This document shows, one piece after another, positions 17,243 to 29,758 of a DNA stretch of 64,000 nt. Numbering within the stretch: the stretch's first letter is position 1; each line of letters opens with the position of its first letter. Position numbers and translations under genes: made by a program. Below the pieces are notes generated by a model that was not told the DNA's origin, searched no databases, and saw only the letters and a program-made list of their open reading frames with translations. Source of the DNA: Geothrix oryzae (GTDB lineage Bacteria > Acidobacteriota > Holophagae > Holophagales > Holophagaceae); NCBI RefSeq assembly GCF_030295385.1, contig NZ_AP027079.1:1240001-1304000 (forward strand), in the 5' to 3' direction.

Positions 17243-18328
17243 TCACGGAAGAGTGGCCGCCGCCAGCCTCAGATGGACCGTGGTACCCCGGCCCACCTGG
17301 CTCTCGATGAAGAGCAGGCCGTCATGGGCCACGACGATGCGATGGCAGACCGCGAGGCCCAGGCCCGTGCCCCCGCCGAAGGTGCTGAAGAAGGGGTCGA
17401 ACACCCGCGACAGCGTCTCCGCCGGGATGCCGCAGCCGTTGTCCATCAGGGTCAGGTGCCAGCAGTGGCGACCTTCCAAGGGCTCCTCGAAGGCGGCGAG
17501 GGTGAGCCGGGGATGTTCGATGTCCTCCAGGGCCCGGTTGGCGTTCTGGAGCAGGTTCTGGGCGACCTGGCGCAGCAGATCGGAGTCCCCCTCCCAGGTG
17601 GCGGCCTCGGGGATCTGGTTGTCCCAGGGCACGCCTTCGGCCAGCGTCGCATTCCGCAGCGCCTCCTCCCAGAAGGCGCGGAGCGGGATGGCCACGCGCT
17701 TGGGTTGGAGGTCCCGGCTGAAGGCCAGCGTGTTCCCCACCACGCGGTTCAGGCGGCCCACGCCTTCCTGCATCTTGCGGGCGAGCTCCAGGGGACCTTC
17801 CTGCTCCTGGAGATCCTCCACGAGCATCCCGGAGAAGAGGGCCAGGCTGCCCAGAGGGTTCCGGATCTCGTGGGCGAGTTCGGCGGCCATGCGCCCCATG
17901 GCGGCCAGGCGGTCCTCCCGGGTGGCCTGCTGGGCGCGGAACACGGCTTCGGTGACATCCCGCAGGGTGACGATGGCACCGCCGTGCGGGGCCGAGCGGC
18001 GCTCCTCCTCGAAGATCTGCTCCCGCCCCTCGGCCGTCTTGAAGCGCCGCTGCCCGCCCGGACTGCCGGGTTCCCAGGGCATGGGGCCCTGGAGGAAGCG
18101 GCCGTCGAGTCCCTGCGGCCGATTGGTGAAGCGGAGCGAGCCATCCTCCCCCAGCACCCAGATGGCGAAGGGGACGGCTTCCAGCACGGTCTGCAGCTCG
18201 CCCTGGAGCTGGCCCAGCTGGACCTGGAGCGCTTCGTAGCGCGCCTGGAGATGCTCCGAGGCGGCCGTGAAGGCCTCGAAGGCCTCCAGGAGCTGGCGGG
18301 GATCGGGGTGCGCCTCGAGGTGGGTCAC
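17243..18328 (-). CDS. PAS-domain sensor histidine kinase
   Basis: A 361-residue soluble kinase. A coiled-coil start leads into one PAS domain (about 47-130, PFAIWVLGEDGSLRFTN), then the dimerisation/phosphoacceptor helix AAELAHEIRNPLGS with His153. The ATP-binding domain has NLLQNANRAL, DNGCGIP and GGGTGLGLAVC. No membrane segment is visible, so it senses a cytoplasmic signal or partner. The start is GTG 18328, overlapping the HEAT-protein stop as GTGA. No response regulator is adjacent; the nearest receiver domain is in the hybrid kinase at 24-27.6 kb. It closes a five-gene overlapping operon. Confidence 0.9.
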   Translation of the reverse strand: MTHLEAHPDPRQLLEAFEAFTAASEHLQARYEALQVQLGQLQGELQTVLEAVPFAIWVLGEDGSLRFTNRPQGLDGRFLQGPMPWEPGSPGGQRRFKTAEGREQIFEEERRSAPHGGAIVTLRDVTEAVFRAQQATREDRLAAMGRMAAELAHEIRNPLGSLALFSGMLVEDLQEQEGPLELARKMQEGVGRLNRVVGNTLAFSRDLQPKRVAIPLRAFWEEALRNATLAEGVPWDNQIPEAATWEGDSDLLRQVAQNLLQNANRALEDIEHPRLTLAAFEEPLEGRHCWHLTLMDNGCGIPAETLSRVFDPFFSTFGGGTGLGLAVCHRIVVAHDGLLFIESQVGRGTTVHLRLAAATLP

Positions 18329-20625
18329 GGCGTCACCGGGTGCTTGAGGACCCCACGGAGGGCCTCCCGATCCTCGCCCCGCGGCTCGGCCTCGACCATG
18401 TGGCGGAGGAGTTCCTGCGCCTCGGCGGTTCCCAGGGCCCACAGGGCCCGGGCGGCGGCGAGGCGGATGTCGTGGGGTTCCACGCTGGCGAAAAAGCCCC
18501 GGCGCCGCACGAGGTCGGCCAGCGCTGGCTGGGCCTTGGGGGAGGCGATCTGGCCCAGGGTGGTGATGGCCTGCACCCGGAGCGGCTCGAGGATGCGCTT
18601 GTCCTGGGCGATCTCGGCAACGGGAGCCACGCTGCTTTCCGAGCGCAGCTGGCCCAGCGCGAAGAGGATCTCCTGGAGCGTCTCAGGGTCCGTGTCCTTC
18701 ATGCGGGCCACCAGGTGCGGCTCCGAGGCGGGGCCGCCCAGCTTCCAGAGGGCCCGCACCGCCGCGCGGCGGACGCGCGGTTCCGGGTGCCGGAGGATGG
18801 GTGCGATGGCGGGCACGGAGCCCGCATTCCCCAGGTCCGACAGCAGGGCGAGGGTGTTCCTCACCAGGTACCAGGCCGGGGAGCCCAGGGCCTCGGTCAG
18901 GGGGGGAAGGGACAGGGGGCCGAGGTTCCGCACGGCCTCCACCAGACGGCCGCGGCGGGTGCGCTCGTTCTCGTCGCCCAGCATGGACACGAGGTGCCGG
19001 GCCATGGGCGCGCCCACGAACTCGAGATAGGGATACACCTCCTGGACGACGCGATGCCGGTCCGGGTCGAAGATGTGGTTCGCCGCGGCCGCCAGCAGGT
19101 CGGGCTCCGCAAGGGAGCCGCGCAGGCTTTCCAGGGCCTGGTTCCGCCAGGGCTGCTGCTCCTCCAGGAAGGCACACAGGCCCTCGAGGGCCTGGATGTC
19201 GGCGATCAGGTGCCGCAGGTCCCCGCGCCGGACCAGGGCCGAGGCCATCGCCTCCAGTCCTCCGGCGGTCCAGCGGTGGACGGGGGGATCCGGCTCCCAG
19301 GCGAAGTGGGCGCGGAGGGCTTCGGCCAGCGGGCCCTCGCCGCCGGGGGGAAGGCCGGGATCCTGGACCCAGCGGGCCACGCCTGCCAGGGTCTGGGCGG
19401 CGTTCAGGCGGATCTCGGCCCGGTCGTTCCGCAGGGTCTCCAAAAGCACTTCCTGCACCCGGAGGAAGGCGTCGAAGCGGTGGAGATCCAGGAGCTCCCG
19501 CAGGAAGGCCAGGCGTTGATCGAGGGTCAGCTCGAAGAGATGGCCCTCTTCGAGGACCTTCACCAGCTTGGCCTCGAGGGAGAGGGCCTCCCAGTCCAAC
19601 CGCCGGAGGAGGGCCTCGGCCTGGCCGGCATCCAGACCCGAGCTCCGCAGGTGCGATGACAGAGCCCGCACCAGGGCCTCCCGGTCCGGCAGGGGCCGGA
19701 GAATGTCCTCCAGCGGGCCCCGGAGGTGAAGCCAGGAGGCGCCCTTCGCCAGGATGGAACTGGTGGCCACGGCCAGGATCTCGCCCGCCAGGGCCTTCAC
19801 GGCCAGGGCCAGGCCGGCGGGGTGATCCGGGAGCGAAGCCAAGCCGGCCAGGAGGCTCAGCTGCACCTCGGGTTCCATGCCCATCAGGACCTGGCGGAGG
19901 ATGCCGAGCTGGGCGGGCGTAGGGTGACCGTCCCCCAGGCCCAGCTCGTACCCCAGGGGGCCGAGTCCGCTCAGATCCGCGGCCTGGAATCCGCGGAGAA
20001 CCCCGGCCTCCCCCTCGCCGGAAGGACCGGGGCCTGCCCCCAGGCCCGCCCGGATCCCGGGCGCGCGGGGGCCGCTGGCGGGAGGGGCGAGGGCGGAGAG
20101 CAGCGCCTCGCGGATGGCCTTCATCAGGGGATCTTCGGCCGGGGTGGGCGGCGCGGGATTGAAGGCGGGGGCCTGGTCCTCCCGGGCGCCCTCCTCGCCT
20201 TCATGCACTTCCTGGTAGCGGATCTGGGAGACCCGGATGCGCAGGACGCCCGCATGGCATAGGAAGGCCTCCAGCCCGCCCGCCTCCTCGAGTTTCTGGG
20301 GTTTGGTGGCCAGGCCCTGGAGGAAGGTGAGGTATTCCTCCTTCGTCACGCCCCGCTCGAAGACGAAGCCGCCGACGCCCCGCTCCGAGACCGACCGCAC
20401 CAGGGCGGCGACATGGGGGTTGCGGGCGTCCTGTACGACGCCATCCGCGAAAGCCTTGGCGCCCGAGACGATGAACTGGAGGCGCTCCTGGGTGGTGAGC
20501 CAGCGGTCCAGCACCAGGTGGGAGGCCGCCAGGGATTCCTGGGTTCTCGGGTGGGCCGCGGTGTACATCTGCAGCGCCTTGAGGGCCAAGGTCAGGCTCT
20601 GGGCAAGCTGCAGGAAGTCATTCAT
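18325..20625 (-). CDS. HEAT-repeat protein
   Basis: A 766-residue all-helical protein. The C-terminal half contains HEAT/PBS-lyase-type repeats such as GSVPAIAPILRHPEPRVRRA, ALWKLGGPASEPHL and ALADLVRRRG. The N-terminal ~170 residues form a separate helical region, and residues ~175-235 are Pro/Gly-rich linker. HEAT proteins are scaffolds. Its position between an HD protein and a histidine kinase, overlapping both by four bases, suggests a signalling scaffold, which is inference. The start 20625 is set by the ATGA overlap with the HD gene. No signal peptide. Confidence 0.8.
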   Translation of the reverse strand: MNDFLQLAQSLTLALKALQMYTAAHPRTQESLAASHLVLDRWLTTQERLQFIVSGAKAFADGVVQDARNPHVAALVRSVSERGVGGFVFERGVTKEEYLTFLQGLATKPQKLEEAGGLEAFLCHAGVLRIRVSQIRYQEVHEGEEGAREDQAPAFNPAPPTPAEDPLMKAIREALLSALAPPASGPRAPGIRAGLGAGPGPSGEGEAGVLRGFQAADLSGLGPLGYELGLGDGHPTPAQLGILRQVLMGMEPEVQLSLLAGLASLPDHPAGLALAVKALAGEILAVATSSILAKGASWLHLRGPLEDILRPLPDREALVRALSSHLRSSGLDAGQAEALLRRLDWEALSLEAKLVKVLEEGHLFELTLDQRLAFLRELLDLHRFDAFLRVQEVLLETLRNDRAEIRLNAAQTLAGVARWVQDPGLPPGGEGPLAEALRAHFAWEPDPPVHRWTAGGLEAMASALVRRGDLRHLIADIQALEGLCAFLEEQQPWRNQALESLRGSLAEPDLLAAAANHIFDPDRHRVVQEVYPYLEFVGAPMARHLVSMLGDENERTRRGRLVEAVRNLGPLSLPPLTEALGSPAWYLVRNTLALLSDLGNAGSVPAIAPILRHPEPRVRRAAVRALWKLGGPASEPHLVARMKDTDPETLQEILFALGQLRSESSVAPVAEIAQDKRILEPLRVQAITTLGQIASPKAQPALADLVRRRGFFASVEPHDIRLAAARALWALGTAEAQELLRHMVEAEPRGEDREALRGVLKHPVTP

Positions 20626-21302
20626 GCGGGGGTCACCTTCATGGGATCGGACCATTCACGGCTGAGCTGATCGTAGTGGGCCCGGAGGAAGGCCAGTCGG
20701 CGGCGGCCCTCCTCCCGGGCGGGCTCCGTGTTGAAGCTGTCGGTGATGCCCTGCGCCAGATCGAGCCAGGCCACGCCGCGGCGCAGGATCTCCTCGGTGG
20801 TGATGGGCTGGAAGGCGCCGCTGATGCACCCGAAGTGGATCAGGCTGGCTGCGCCGATCTTGCTGAGCTTGTCGCAGTCCCACAGGCAGGCGGTCTCCAG
20901 GGGCTCGAGGCGCTTCGTGAGCTTCAGGCCCACATGGTGCTCGATGGCGTGCCGCACGGCGGGGATCTTCTCCGGCGGAAAGTCCGTGCCCGAAAGGATC
21001 TCCTCCACCCGTGCCGAGGCATCCTGGGCATGGGTGTCTTTTGCGTGGGGATCCTTCAGGCGCTTGGCCACATCATGCAGCCACGCGGCGCATTCCACCA
21101 CTTCCCCATCGGCCCCTGTCGCGGGCGCAAGCCAGCGCGCCAGGAGCACGGCCGCATAGGTATGCTCGAAGCGGTAGTTGAAGATGGGCCGGTAGGCGCC
21201 CTCCACCTCGTGGCCGATGCCCCAGAACCGGATCGCGTCCGCGTCCGAAAAGCGCCGCAGCGCTTGCTCACAGGCGGTCCGCCAGGGGGTGGGCTGGGTC
21301 AT
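20622..21302 (-). CDS. HD-domain phosphohydrolase
   Basis: A 226-residue metal-dependent phosphohydrolase. The HD ligand set is visible: His47 in FEHTYAAV, His76-Asp77 in WLHDVAK, His122-His123 in IEHHVG and Asp142/Asp144 in WDCDKLSK. Substrates of such proteins include nucleotides and cyclic dinucleotides; nothing here selects one. It lacks the HD-GYP signature, so cyclic-di-GMP hydrolysis is unlikely. The ATG overlaps the hutH stop and the TGA overlaps the HEAT-protein ATG. Confidence 0.85.
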   Translation of the reverse strand: MTQPTPWRTACEQALRRFSDADAIRFWGIGHEVEGAYRPIFNYRFEHTYAAVLLARWLAPATGADGEVVECAAWLHDVAKRLKDPHAKDTHAQDASARVEEILSGTDFPPEKIPAVRHAIEHHVGLKLTKRLEPLETACLWDCDKLSKIGAASLIHFGCISGAFQPITTEEILRRGVAWLDLAQGITDSFNTEPAREEGRRRLAFLRAHYDQLSREWSDPMKVTPA

Positions 21303-22789
21303 GGGTGGCTTTCCTGGTGGGCCCGGAGAGCCCCGAGGGTGGCGTGGATTTCCTCAAACATGGCGCGGTCGGCCCAGGGGGCGCAAGCCTTCGCCAGGCG
21401 GTCCATCAGCGGCTGGAGGCCGGCCGCCGGGGCCAGCCCGAGGATGCGGAGGCCCTCGAGGGCCATGCGGGCTTCGATGGCCAGCACCTGCTCCAGGGCA
21501 TCCACGGCGCGCAGCAGTTTGCGGGCGGCGATGGGACCCATGCTCACATGGTCCTCCTTGCCCGCGCTGGTGGGGATGGTGTCCACGCAGGCAGGGTGGG
21601 CGAGACCCTTCATCTCGCTGACCAGGGCCGCCGAGGTGACATGGGCCATCATGAAGCCGGATTCGAGGCCGCCGTTCTGGGTGAGAAAGGCGGGCAGGTC
21701 CGAATACGCCGGGTTCACGAGCCGTTCCTGTCGGCGCTCGGAGATGCTGGCGAGATCCGCCGCCGCGATGGCGAGCACATCGCAGGCGAAGGCCGGGTAC
21801 TGGCCGTGGAAGTTGCCGCCGGAGCGGGATTCCTGGGTGTCCGTGAAGATCATCGGGTTGTCGGTGGCGCTGTTGAGCTCCCGCTCCAGGATGGCGCCGG
21901 CGAAGGCCAGGGTGTCCCGCGTCACGCCGTGCACCTGGGGGATGCAGCGCAGGCTGTAGGCGTCCTGGACCCGGTGGCAGTCCCGATGGCTTTCGGCGAT
22001 GGCGCTGGTGTCGCCCAGGAGGTCGCGCATGCGCTCGGCCACGGCGATCTGCCCGGGATGGGGCCGCACGGCATGGATGCGGGGATCGAAGGCGGCGCGG
22101 GTGCCGCGCAGGGCCTCCAGGCTGAGCCCCGCGATCTCGTCGGCCAGGCCGGCGAGTCGGGTGAACTTCTCCAGCGCCAGGTTGCCCAGGGAGGTGATGA
22201 GCTGGGTGCCGTTGATGAGGGCCAGGCCCTCCTTGGCCTGCAGGGTCACCGGCTTCAGGCCGGCCTGGGCGAGGGCCTCGCCGCCGGGGATGTGCTGATC
22301 TCCCGACCAGGCCAGTCCCTCGCCCACGAGCATCAGCGCCATGTGGGCCAGAGGCGCCAGGTCGCCGCTGGCGCCCACGCTGCCCTGGCTGGGCACCACG
22401 GGCACGACATCGCGGTTCAGGCATTCGGTCAGCAGGCGGATGGGTTCGGGCCGGATGCCGCTGTGGGCCTTCAGCAGGCAGTTGATGCGGGCGGCCATGA
22501 GGGCCCGGGTCTGGTCCTTCGGCAGGGGCTCGCCCACGCCGGCCGCGTGGCTGCGGATGAGGTTGAGCTGGAGCAGCTGGAGCTGCTCCGGGGGAATGAC
22601 CACCGTGGCGAACTGGCCGAAGCCCGTGTTGATGCCGTAGACCGTGCGGCCTTCGGCCACGATGCGATCCACCACGGCCCGGTTCTCGGCCACGAGCGCC
22701 AGCGCGCCTTCGTCCAGGGACACGGCTTCGCCGGCGGCGATGCGCGCCAGCAGAGGCGCGGTGAGGGATCGTCCATTCAGCAGGATCAT
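21299..22789 (-). CDS. hutH: Histidine ammonia-lyase
   Basis: A 496-residue enzyme that deaminates L-histidine to trans-urocanate and ammonia, the first step of histidine catabolism. The self-forming MIO cofactor triad Ala140-Ser141-Gly142 lies in GSVGASGDLAPLAH; the catalytic Tyr is in YGINTGFG (residue 51) and the substrate region in YSLRCIPQVHG. Length matches HutH. It sits alone among signalling genes with no hutU, hutI or hutG in the window, so the rest of the pathway is elsewhere. Tyrosine or phenylalanine ammonia-lyase is the alternative. Starts with ATGA overlap on the MFS gene. Confidence 0.92.
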   Translation of the reverse strand: MILLNGRSLTAPLLARIAAGEAVSLDEGALALVAENRAVVDRIVAEGRTVYGINTGFGQFATVVIPPEQLQLLQLNLIRSHAAGVGEPLPKDQTRALMAARINCLLKAHSGIRPEPIRLLTECLNRDVVPVVPSQGSVGASGDLAPLAHMALMLVGEGLAWSGDQHIPGGEALAQAGLKPVTLQAKEGLALINGTQLITSLGNLALEKFTRLAGLADEIAGLSLEALRGTRAAFDPRIHAVRPHPGQIAVAERMRDLLGDTSAIAESHRDCHRVQDAYSLRCIPQVHGVTRDTLAFAGAILERELNSATDNPMIFTDTQESRSGGNFHGQYPAFACDVLAIAAADLASISERRQERLVNPAYSDLPAFLTQNGGLESGFMMAHVTSAALVSEMKGLAHPACVDTIPTSAGKEDHVSMGPIAARKLLRAVDALEQVLAIEARMALEGLRILGLAPAAGLQPLMDRLAKACAPWADRAMFEEIHATLGALRAHQESHP

Positions 22790-24054
22790 CGGGTTTCCTT
22801 GCGGGAGAGCGTGAGGGCGAGCGCCAGGGCCAGGACCAGCGTGAAGCCGGCCACCGCGTAGGTGCTGTGGCCGCCCCAGCGGGCAAAGGTGAAGGTGCCC
22901 ACGGCGGGGCCGATGATGCGGCCCAAGCCCGTCATGGCATTCATGACTCCGAAGAGGCTGCCCTGGTCCTCCGGCGGCGTCAGCTGGCTGGCGAGGGCGG
23001 AACCGGCGGTGTTGCCCATGCCGCTGCCCCAGGACAGGGGAATGAGCAGCAGCAGGAATGGCCACATCCAGTCCGCCCTGGGCATCAGGGGCAGGGCCGC
23101 GCCCATCAGCACCAGGCCCGTGATGAGCGCGGCGCGCTCGGGGACGCGCTTGGAGATGGTGCGGACCAGGCCGCCCTGGTAGATCACGAGCAGCACGCCG
23201 ATGCCGGCGAAGAGGTATCCCACCTCCCGCTGGTGGAAGTTGAAGCGCTGGTGGACCAGGAGGGCGAAGGTGCCTTCCATCATGGAGAAGCCGGCCATGG
23301 CGAGCAGCGACACGCCTAGCAGCTGGGGCATGCCGGGGCGCTTCAGGGCCTTCACGAGGGCATGGCCGCGGCTTTCGGAGGCCCGGGCCCGGGCGCGCAC
23401 TTCGGGCGTGAGGGTCTCGGGCAGCCAGAGCAGCACCATCAGGGAAGCCGCCAGGGACAGGCCGGCCGCCACGAAGAAGGGCAGGTGCCAGCCGCGGGTC
23501 TCCAGCAGGTGGTGCCCAAAGGCGCTGCCGCTGAGGACGCCCGCCAGGGCCGGGCCGAGCACGAAACCCAGGCCGAAGGCGGCCCCGATCATGCCCATGA
23601 CTTTGGAGCGTTCGCTGGGATCGGAGGTGTCCGCCATGGCCGCCTGGGCCACGGAGATGTTGCCGCCGGTGATGCCGTCGAGGATCCGGGCCGCCAGGAT
23701 CCACTCGAAGCGGCTGGTGAGGGCGAGCATCATGTAGCCGACAGCCGACCCCGCGAGGCTCATCCAGAGCACGGGTTTGCGGCCCGACACATCCGAGATC
23801 CGGCCCAGGATGGGTGAGGCGATGAACTGCATCAGGCTGAAGCTGAGGAAGGCGACGCCGGCCCAGAAGGCGCCCGGGGTCGTGCTGCCCCCGCCCAGCC
23901 CGAGGAAGTGGTTGACGCTTTCCATCCAGTGGCTGGGATGGTCGGCGATGGCCTGGGCGTACAGGGGCAGGATGGGAATGACGATGCCGAAACCCAGGAG
24001 GTCGACGAACACCGTCAGAAAGATCGCCGTCCTGGCGCGTTTGGAAGACTGCAT
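22786..24054 (-). CDS. MFS transporter, TetA/multidrug-like
   Basis: A 422-residue major-facilitator protein with 12 predicted membrane helices. The N-terminus DLLGFGIVIPILPLYA, the loop 2-3 signature GRISDVSGRKPVL and the antiporter motif GFVLGPALAGVLSG place it in the TetA-like drug:H+ antiporter branch. Drug resistance is not shown by sequence; leading an operon with hutH, an amino-acid or metabolite transport role is equally possible. It is the first gene of the five-gene overlapping operon; TACACT (24073-24078) followed by a GGAG leader is its likely promoter. Confidence 0.88.
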   Translation of the reverse strand: MQSSKRARTAIFLTVFVDLLGFGIVIPILPLYAQAIADHPSHWMESVNHFLGLGGGSTTPGAFWAGVAFLSFSLMQFIASPILGRISDVSGRKPVLWMSLAGSAVGYMMLALTSRFEWILAARILDGITGGNISVAQAAMADTSDPSERSKVMGMIGAAFGLGFVLGPALAGVLSGSAFGHHLLETRGWHLPFFVAAGLSLAASLMVLLWLPETLTPEVRARARASESRGHALVKALKRPGMPQLLGVSLLAMAGFSMMEGTFALLVHQRFNFHQREVGYLFAGIGVLLVIYQGGLVRTISKRVPERAALITGLVLMGAALPLMPRADWMWPFLLLLIPLSWGSGMGNTAGSALASQLTPPEDQGSLFGVMNAMTGLGRIIGPAVGTFTFARWGGHSTYAVAGFTLVLALALALTLSRKETR

Positions 24055-24072
24055 GGGGTTCTCCAGCCATCC

Positions 24073-24078
24073 AGTGTA
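24073..24078 (-). promoter_or_regulatory. -10 element of the MFS-hutH-HD-HEAT-kinase operon
   Basis: TACACT on the minus strand, six bases before a predicted start near 24066, giving a short leader that contains GGAG about five bases before the ATG at 24054. No clear -35. Confidence 0.4.
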
Positions 24079-24092
24079 GCTAAGACCCAGGC

Positions 24093-27617
<3,525 letters not shown>

Positions 27618-27666
27618 GGGTTCGTTATCGGCGGCCCTCCGAACGACACAAGTATCGTGCTGGCGG

Positions 27667-28725
27667 TCAGGCCCAGCGGAACCGGCGAACGGCCAGGGCG
27701 AAGGCGGCCAGGGCCCAGGCCGCCACGATGGCGAGCCCGGTTCCGTGGCCCACGAGGCTCCCCCCATCGTTGAAGACGGCCCGGAGGGCCCGGAGGAAGG
27801 GCGCGAGCGGGAGGATCGCCACGGTGTGCTGGAGCCAGGCCGGGGCCGCATCCAGCGTGAAGTAGACGCCGCTGAGCAGCATGAGGGGGAAGAACACCAG
27901 GTTCGAGATGGCGGCGTAGCCTTCGGAAGTTTCCGCGAAGCCGCTCAGGGCGAACCCGAAGGCCATGAAGCAGCCCGTGCCCAGGGTCATGATGAGCAGC
28001 AGGTCGAGGAAGGAGCCCTGGTTCTGGATGCCGAAGGCCAGGCGGCCCACCAGCAGCAGGATCGCAGCCTGGATCACGGTGACCGTGAGCCGGTGCAGCA
28101 CCTGTCCCAGCAGGAAGACCCACTTGGGCAGGGGCGTCACCGCCAGGCGTCGGAACTTGCCCTTCTCCCGGTAGGAGACATTCACCATGCCCACGCTGAA
28201 GAGGCCCATGCTGACGAGGTTCAGGCCCAGCAGGCCCGGGAGCAGGAACGAGGCGTAGTTGGTCGAGCGCTTGTGGCCGGGGCTTTCCACCTGGACCGGG
28301 ATGCGCTGGGGCTCGGGCGCCCCGCTCAGGCGGGCCTGGGCCACCAGCCAAGCCTGGTTCACGAGCCCGGCCGTGGCCCCGGCCTGGGCCATGAGGTAGC
28401 TGTTCAGCCGCAGGCGGTAGCCTTCGCCGTCCGGTTCGAGCTGGGCGGCGGTCTCCCCGCGCGTCCACCGGGCCTCGGCCTCGGCTTTCGGCAGTGTCTG
28501 GACCTTGAGCTGGAGGTCCGTGAGGGCCTGGTCCAGGGCCGCATCGTGGGCGGAGGGGTTCGGGGACTGCACCCGGACCACCGAGAGCTTCGGCCCGCCC
28601 CCATCCCGGAAGATCGTTCCGAATCCCATGAGCAGGATCACCGGGAAGGCGAAGGTCCAGAACATGGCCACGCGATCGCGGCCGTAGAGCCGCCATTCCA
28701 TGGCGAATTGCCTCCAGAGCAGCAT
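27667..28725 (-). CDS. ABC-2 type transporter permease
   Basis: A 352-residue membrane protein of the ABC-2 exporter family. One N-terminal membrane helix (MFWTFAFPVILLMGF), a soluble periplasmic stretch of about 170 residues and five or six C-terminal helices follow the usual layout. YREKGKFRRLAVTPLP is the typical cytoplasmic segment. It pairs with the ATPase encoded two bases upstream; the GGGAG ribosome site overlaps that gene's stop codon. Substrate is unknown: drugs, lipids or polysaccharides are common. Confidence 0.9.
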   Translation of the reverse strand: MLLWRQFAMEWRLYGRDRVAMFWTFAFPVILLMGFGTIFRDGGGPKLSVVRVQSPNPSAHDAALDQALTDLQLKVQTLPKAEAEARWTRGETAAQLEPDGEGYRLRLNSYLMAQAGATAGLVNQAWLVAQARLSGAPEPQRIPVQVESPGHKRSTNYASFLLPGLLGLNLVSMGLFSVGMVNVSYREKGKFRRLAVTPLPKWVFLLGQVLHRLTVTVIQAAILLLVGRLAFGIQNQGSFLDLLLIMTLGTGCFMAFGFALSGFAETSEGYAAISNLVFFPLMLLSGVYFTLDAAPAWLQHTVAILPLAPFLRALRAVFNDGGSLVGHGTGLAIVAAWALAAFALAVRRFRWA

Positions 28726-28727
28726 GG

Positions 28728-29648
28728 TCACTCCCTCAGGCTCCGGCCCGTGCGGTGCAGGAACACATCCTCCAGCGTGGCGCGGCGGATGTGGACCTGC
28801 TGGAAGGGGACGGCGGCGGCCTCGGCGGCCTCCAGCAGCCGGGGCAGCAGGGCCTTGGGATCGGGCGTGGGGATCTCCCACAGATCGACGCGGGGCTCCA
28901 CGGCCTGCCCCAGGCGCGCGGCGAAGGCCGCGGAGTCGGGGGCGGCCCCCTCGAAGGTGAGCTCCACCACGCTGGGAATGGCCAGATCCGCGATGAGCGA
29001 GGCGGGCGTGCCCGTGGCGATCACCTTCCCATGATCCATGATGGCCAGGCGGTCGCACAGGGCCTCGGCCTCGTCCATGTAGTGCGTGGTCAGCACCACG
29101 GTCCGGCCCTCGCCCTTCATGCGCCGCACCACATCCCACAGGCTGCGGCGGGCCTGGGGATCGAGGCCGGTGGTGGGCTCATCGAGGAACACCAGCTCGG
29201 GGTCGTTCACCAGGGCCAGGGCGAGGGCCAGCCGCTGCTGCTGACCGCCGCTGAGGGTGATGTGATAGGCGTCGGCCTTCTCCTGGAGCTGCACCAACTC
29301 CAGGAGATCTTCGGTGCTCCGCCGCTTGGGGTAGTAGCTGCCGTAAAGGTCGAGCGATTCCCGCGGCGTGATCTTGTTGAAGAGGCTGGTGCTCTGCAGC
29401 TGGACGCCGATGCGGGCGCGGATCTCCTGCCCCTCTTTCGCCCAGGTCAGGCCGAGGATCTCGATGTCCCCGGCATCGGCCTCGGTCAGGCCCTCGATGA
29501 TCTCCAGGGTGGTCGTCTTGCCCGCGCCGTTGGGGCCGAGGAGGCCGAAGACCTCGCCCCGGGCCACTTCCAGATCCACGCCATCCACCGCGAGGACTTT
29601 GGGGAAGGACTTTCGCAGGCCGCGGATGCGGAGGGCTGGAGCGGACAT
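28728..29648 (-). CDS. ABC transporter ATP-binding protein
   Basis: A 306-residue ATPase partner of the ABC-2 permease. Walker A GPNGAGKTT, Q-loop QLQSTSLF, signature LSGGQQQRLALA, Walker B LVFLDEPTTGLD and the switch His in VVLTTHYMDEAEAL are all intact. The C-terminal ~80 residues form the extra domain common to DrrA/CcmA-type exporters. The start 29648 has GGAGG five bases upstream. Gene order ATPase then permease is standard. Confidence 0.93.
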   Translation of the reverse strand: MSAPALRIRGLRKSFPKVLAVDGVDLEVARGEVFGLLGPNGAGKTTTLEIIEGLTEADAGDIEILGLTWAKEGQEIRARIGVQLQSTSLFNKITPRESLDLYGSYYPKRRSTEDLLELVQLQEKADAYHITLSGGQQQRLALALALVNDPELVFLDEPTTGLDPQARRSLWDVVRRMKGEGRTVVLTTHYMDEAEALCDRLAIMDHGKVIATGTPASLIADLAIPSVVELTFEGAAPDSAAFAARLGQAVEPRVDLWEIPTPDPKALLPRLLEAAEAAAVPFQQVHIRRATLEDVFLHRTGRSLRE

Positions 29649-29758
29649 GGATTCCTCCGGAACGACCATCATGCCCGGGTTCGACCTCTGTGGGCACAGC
29701 CAAAGAGACCCGGACCAGGGCGCGGCCATCCAATCCGCGGCCCTCGCGGGTGGCCGGT

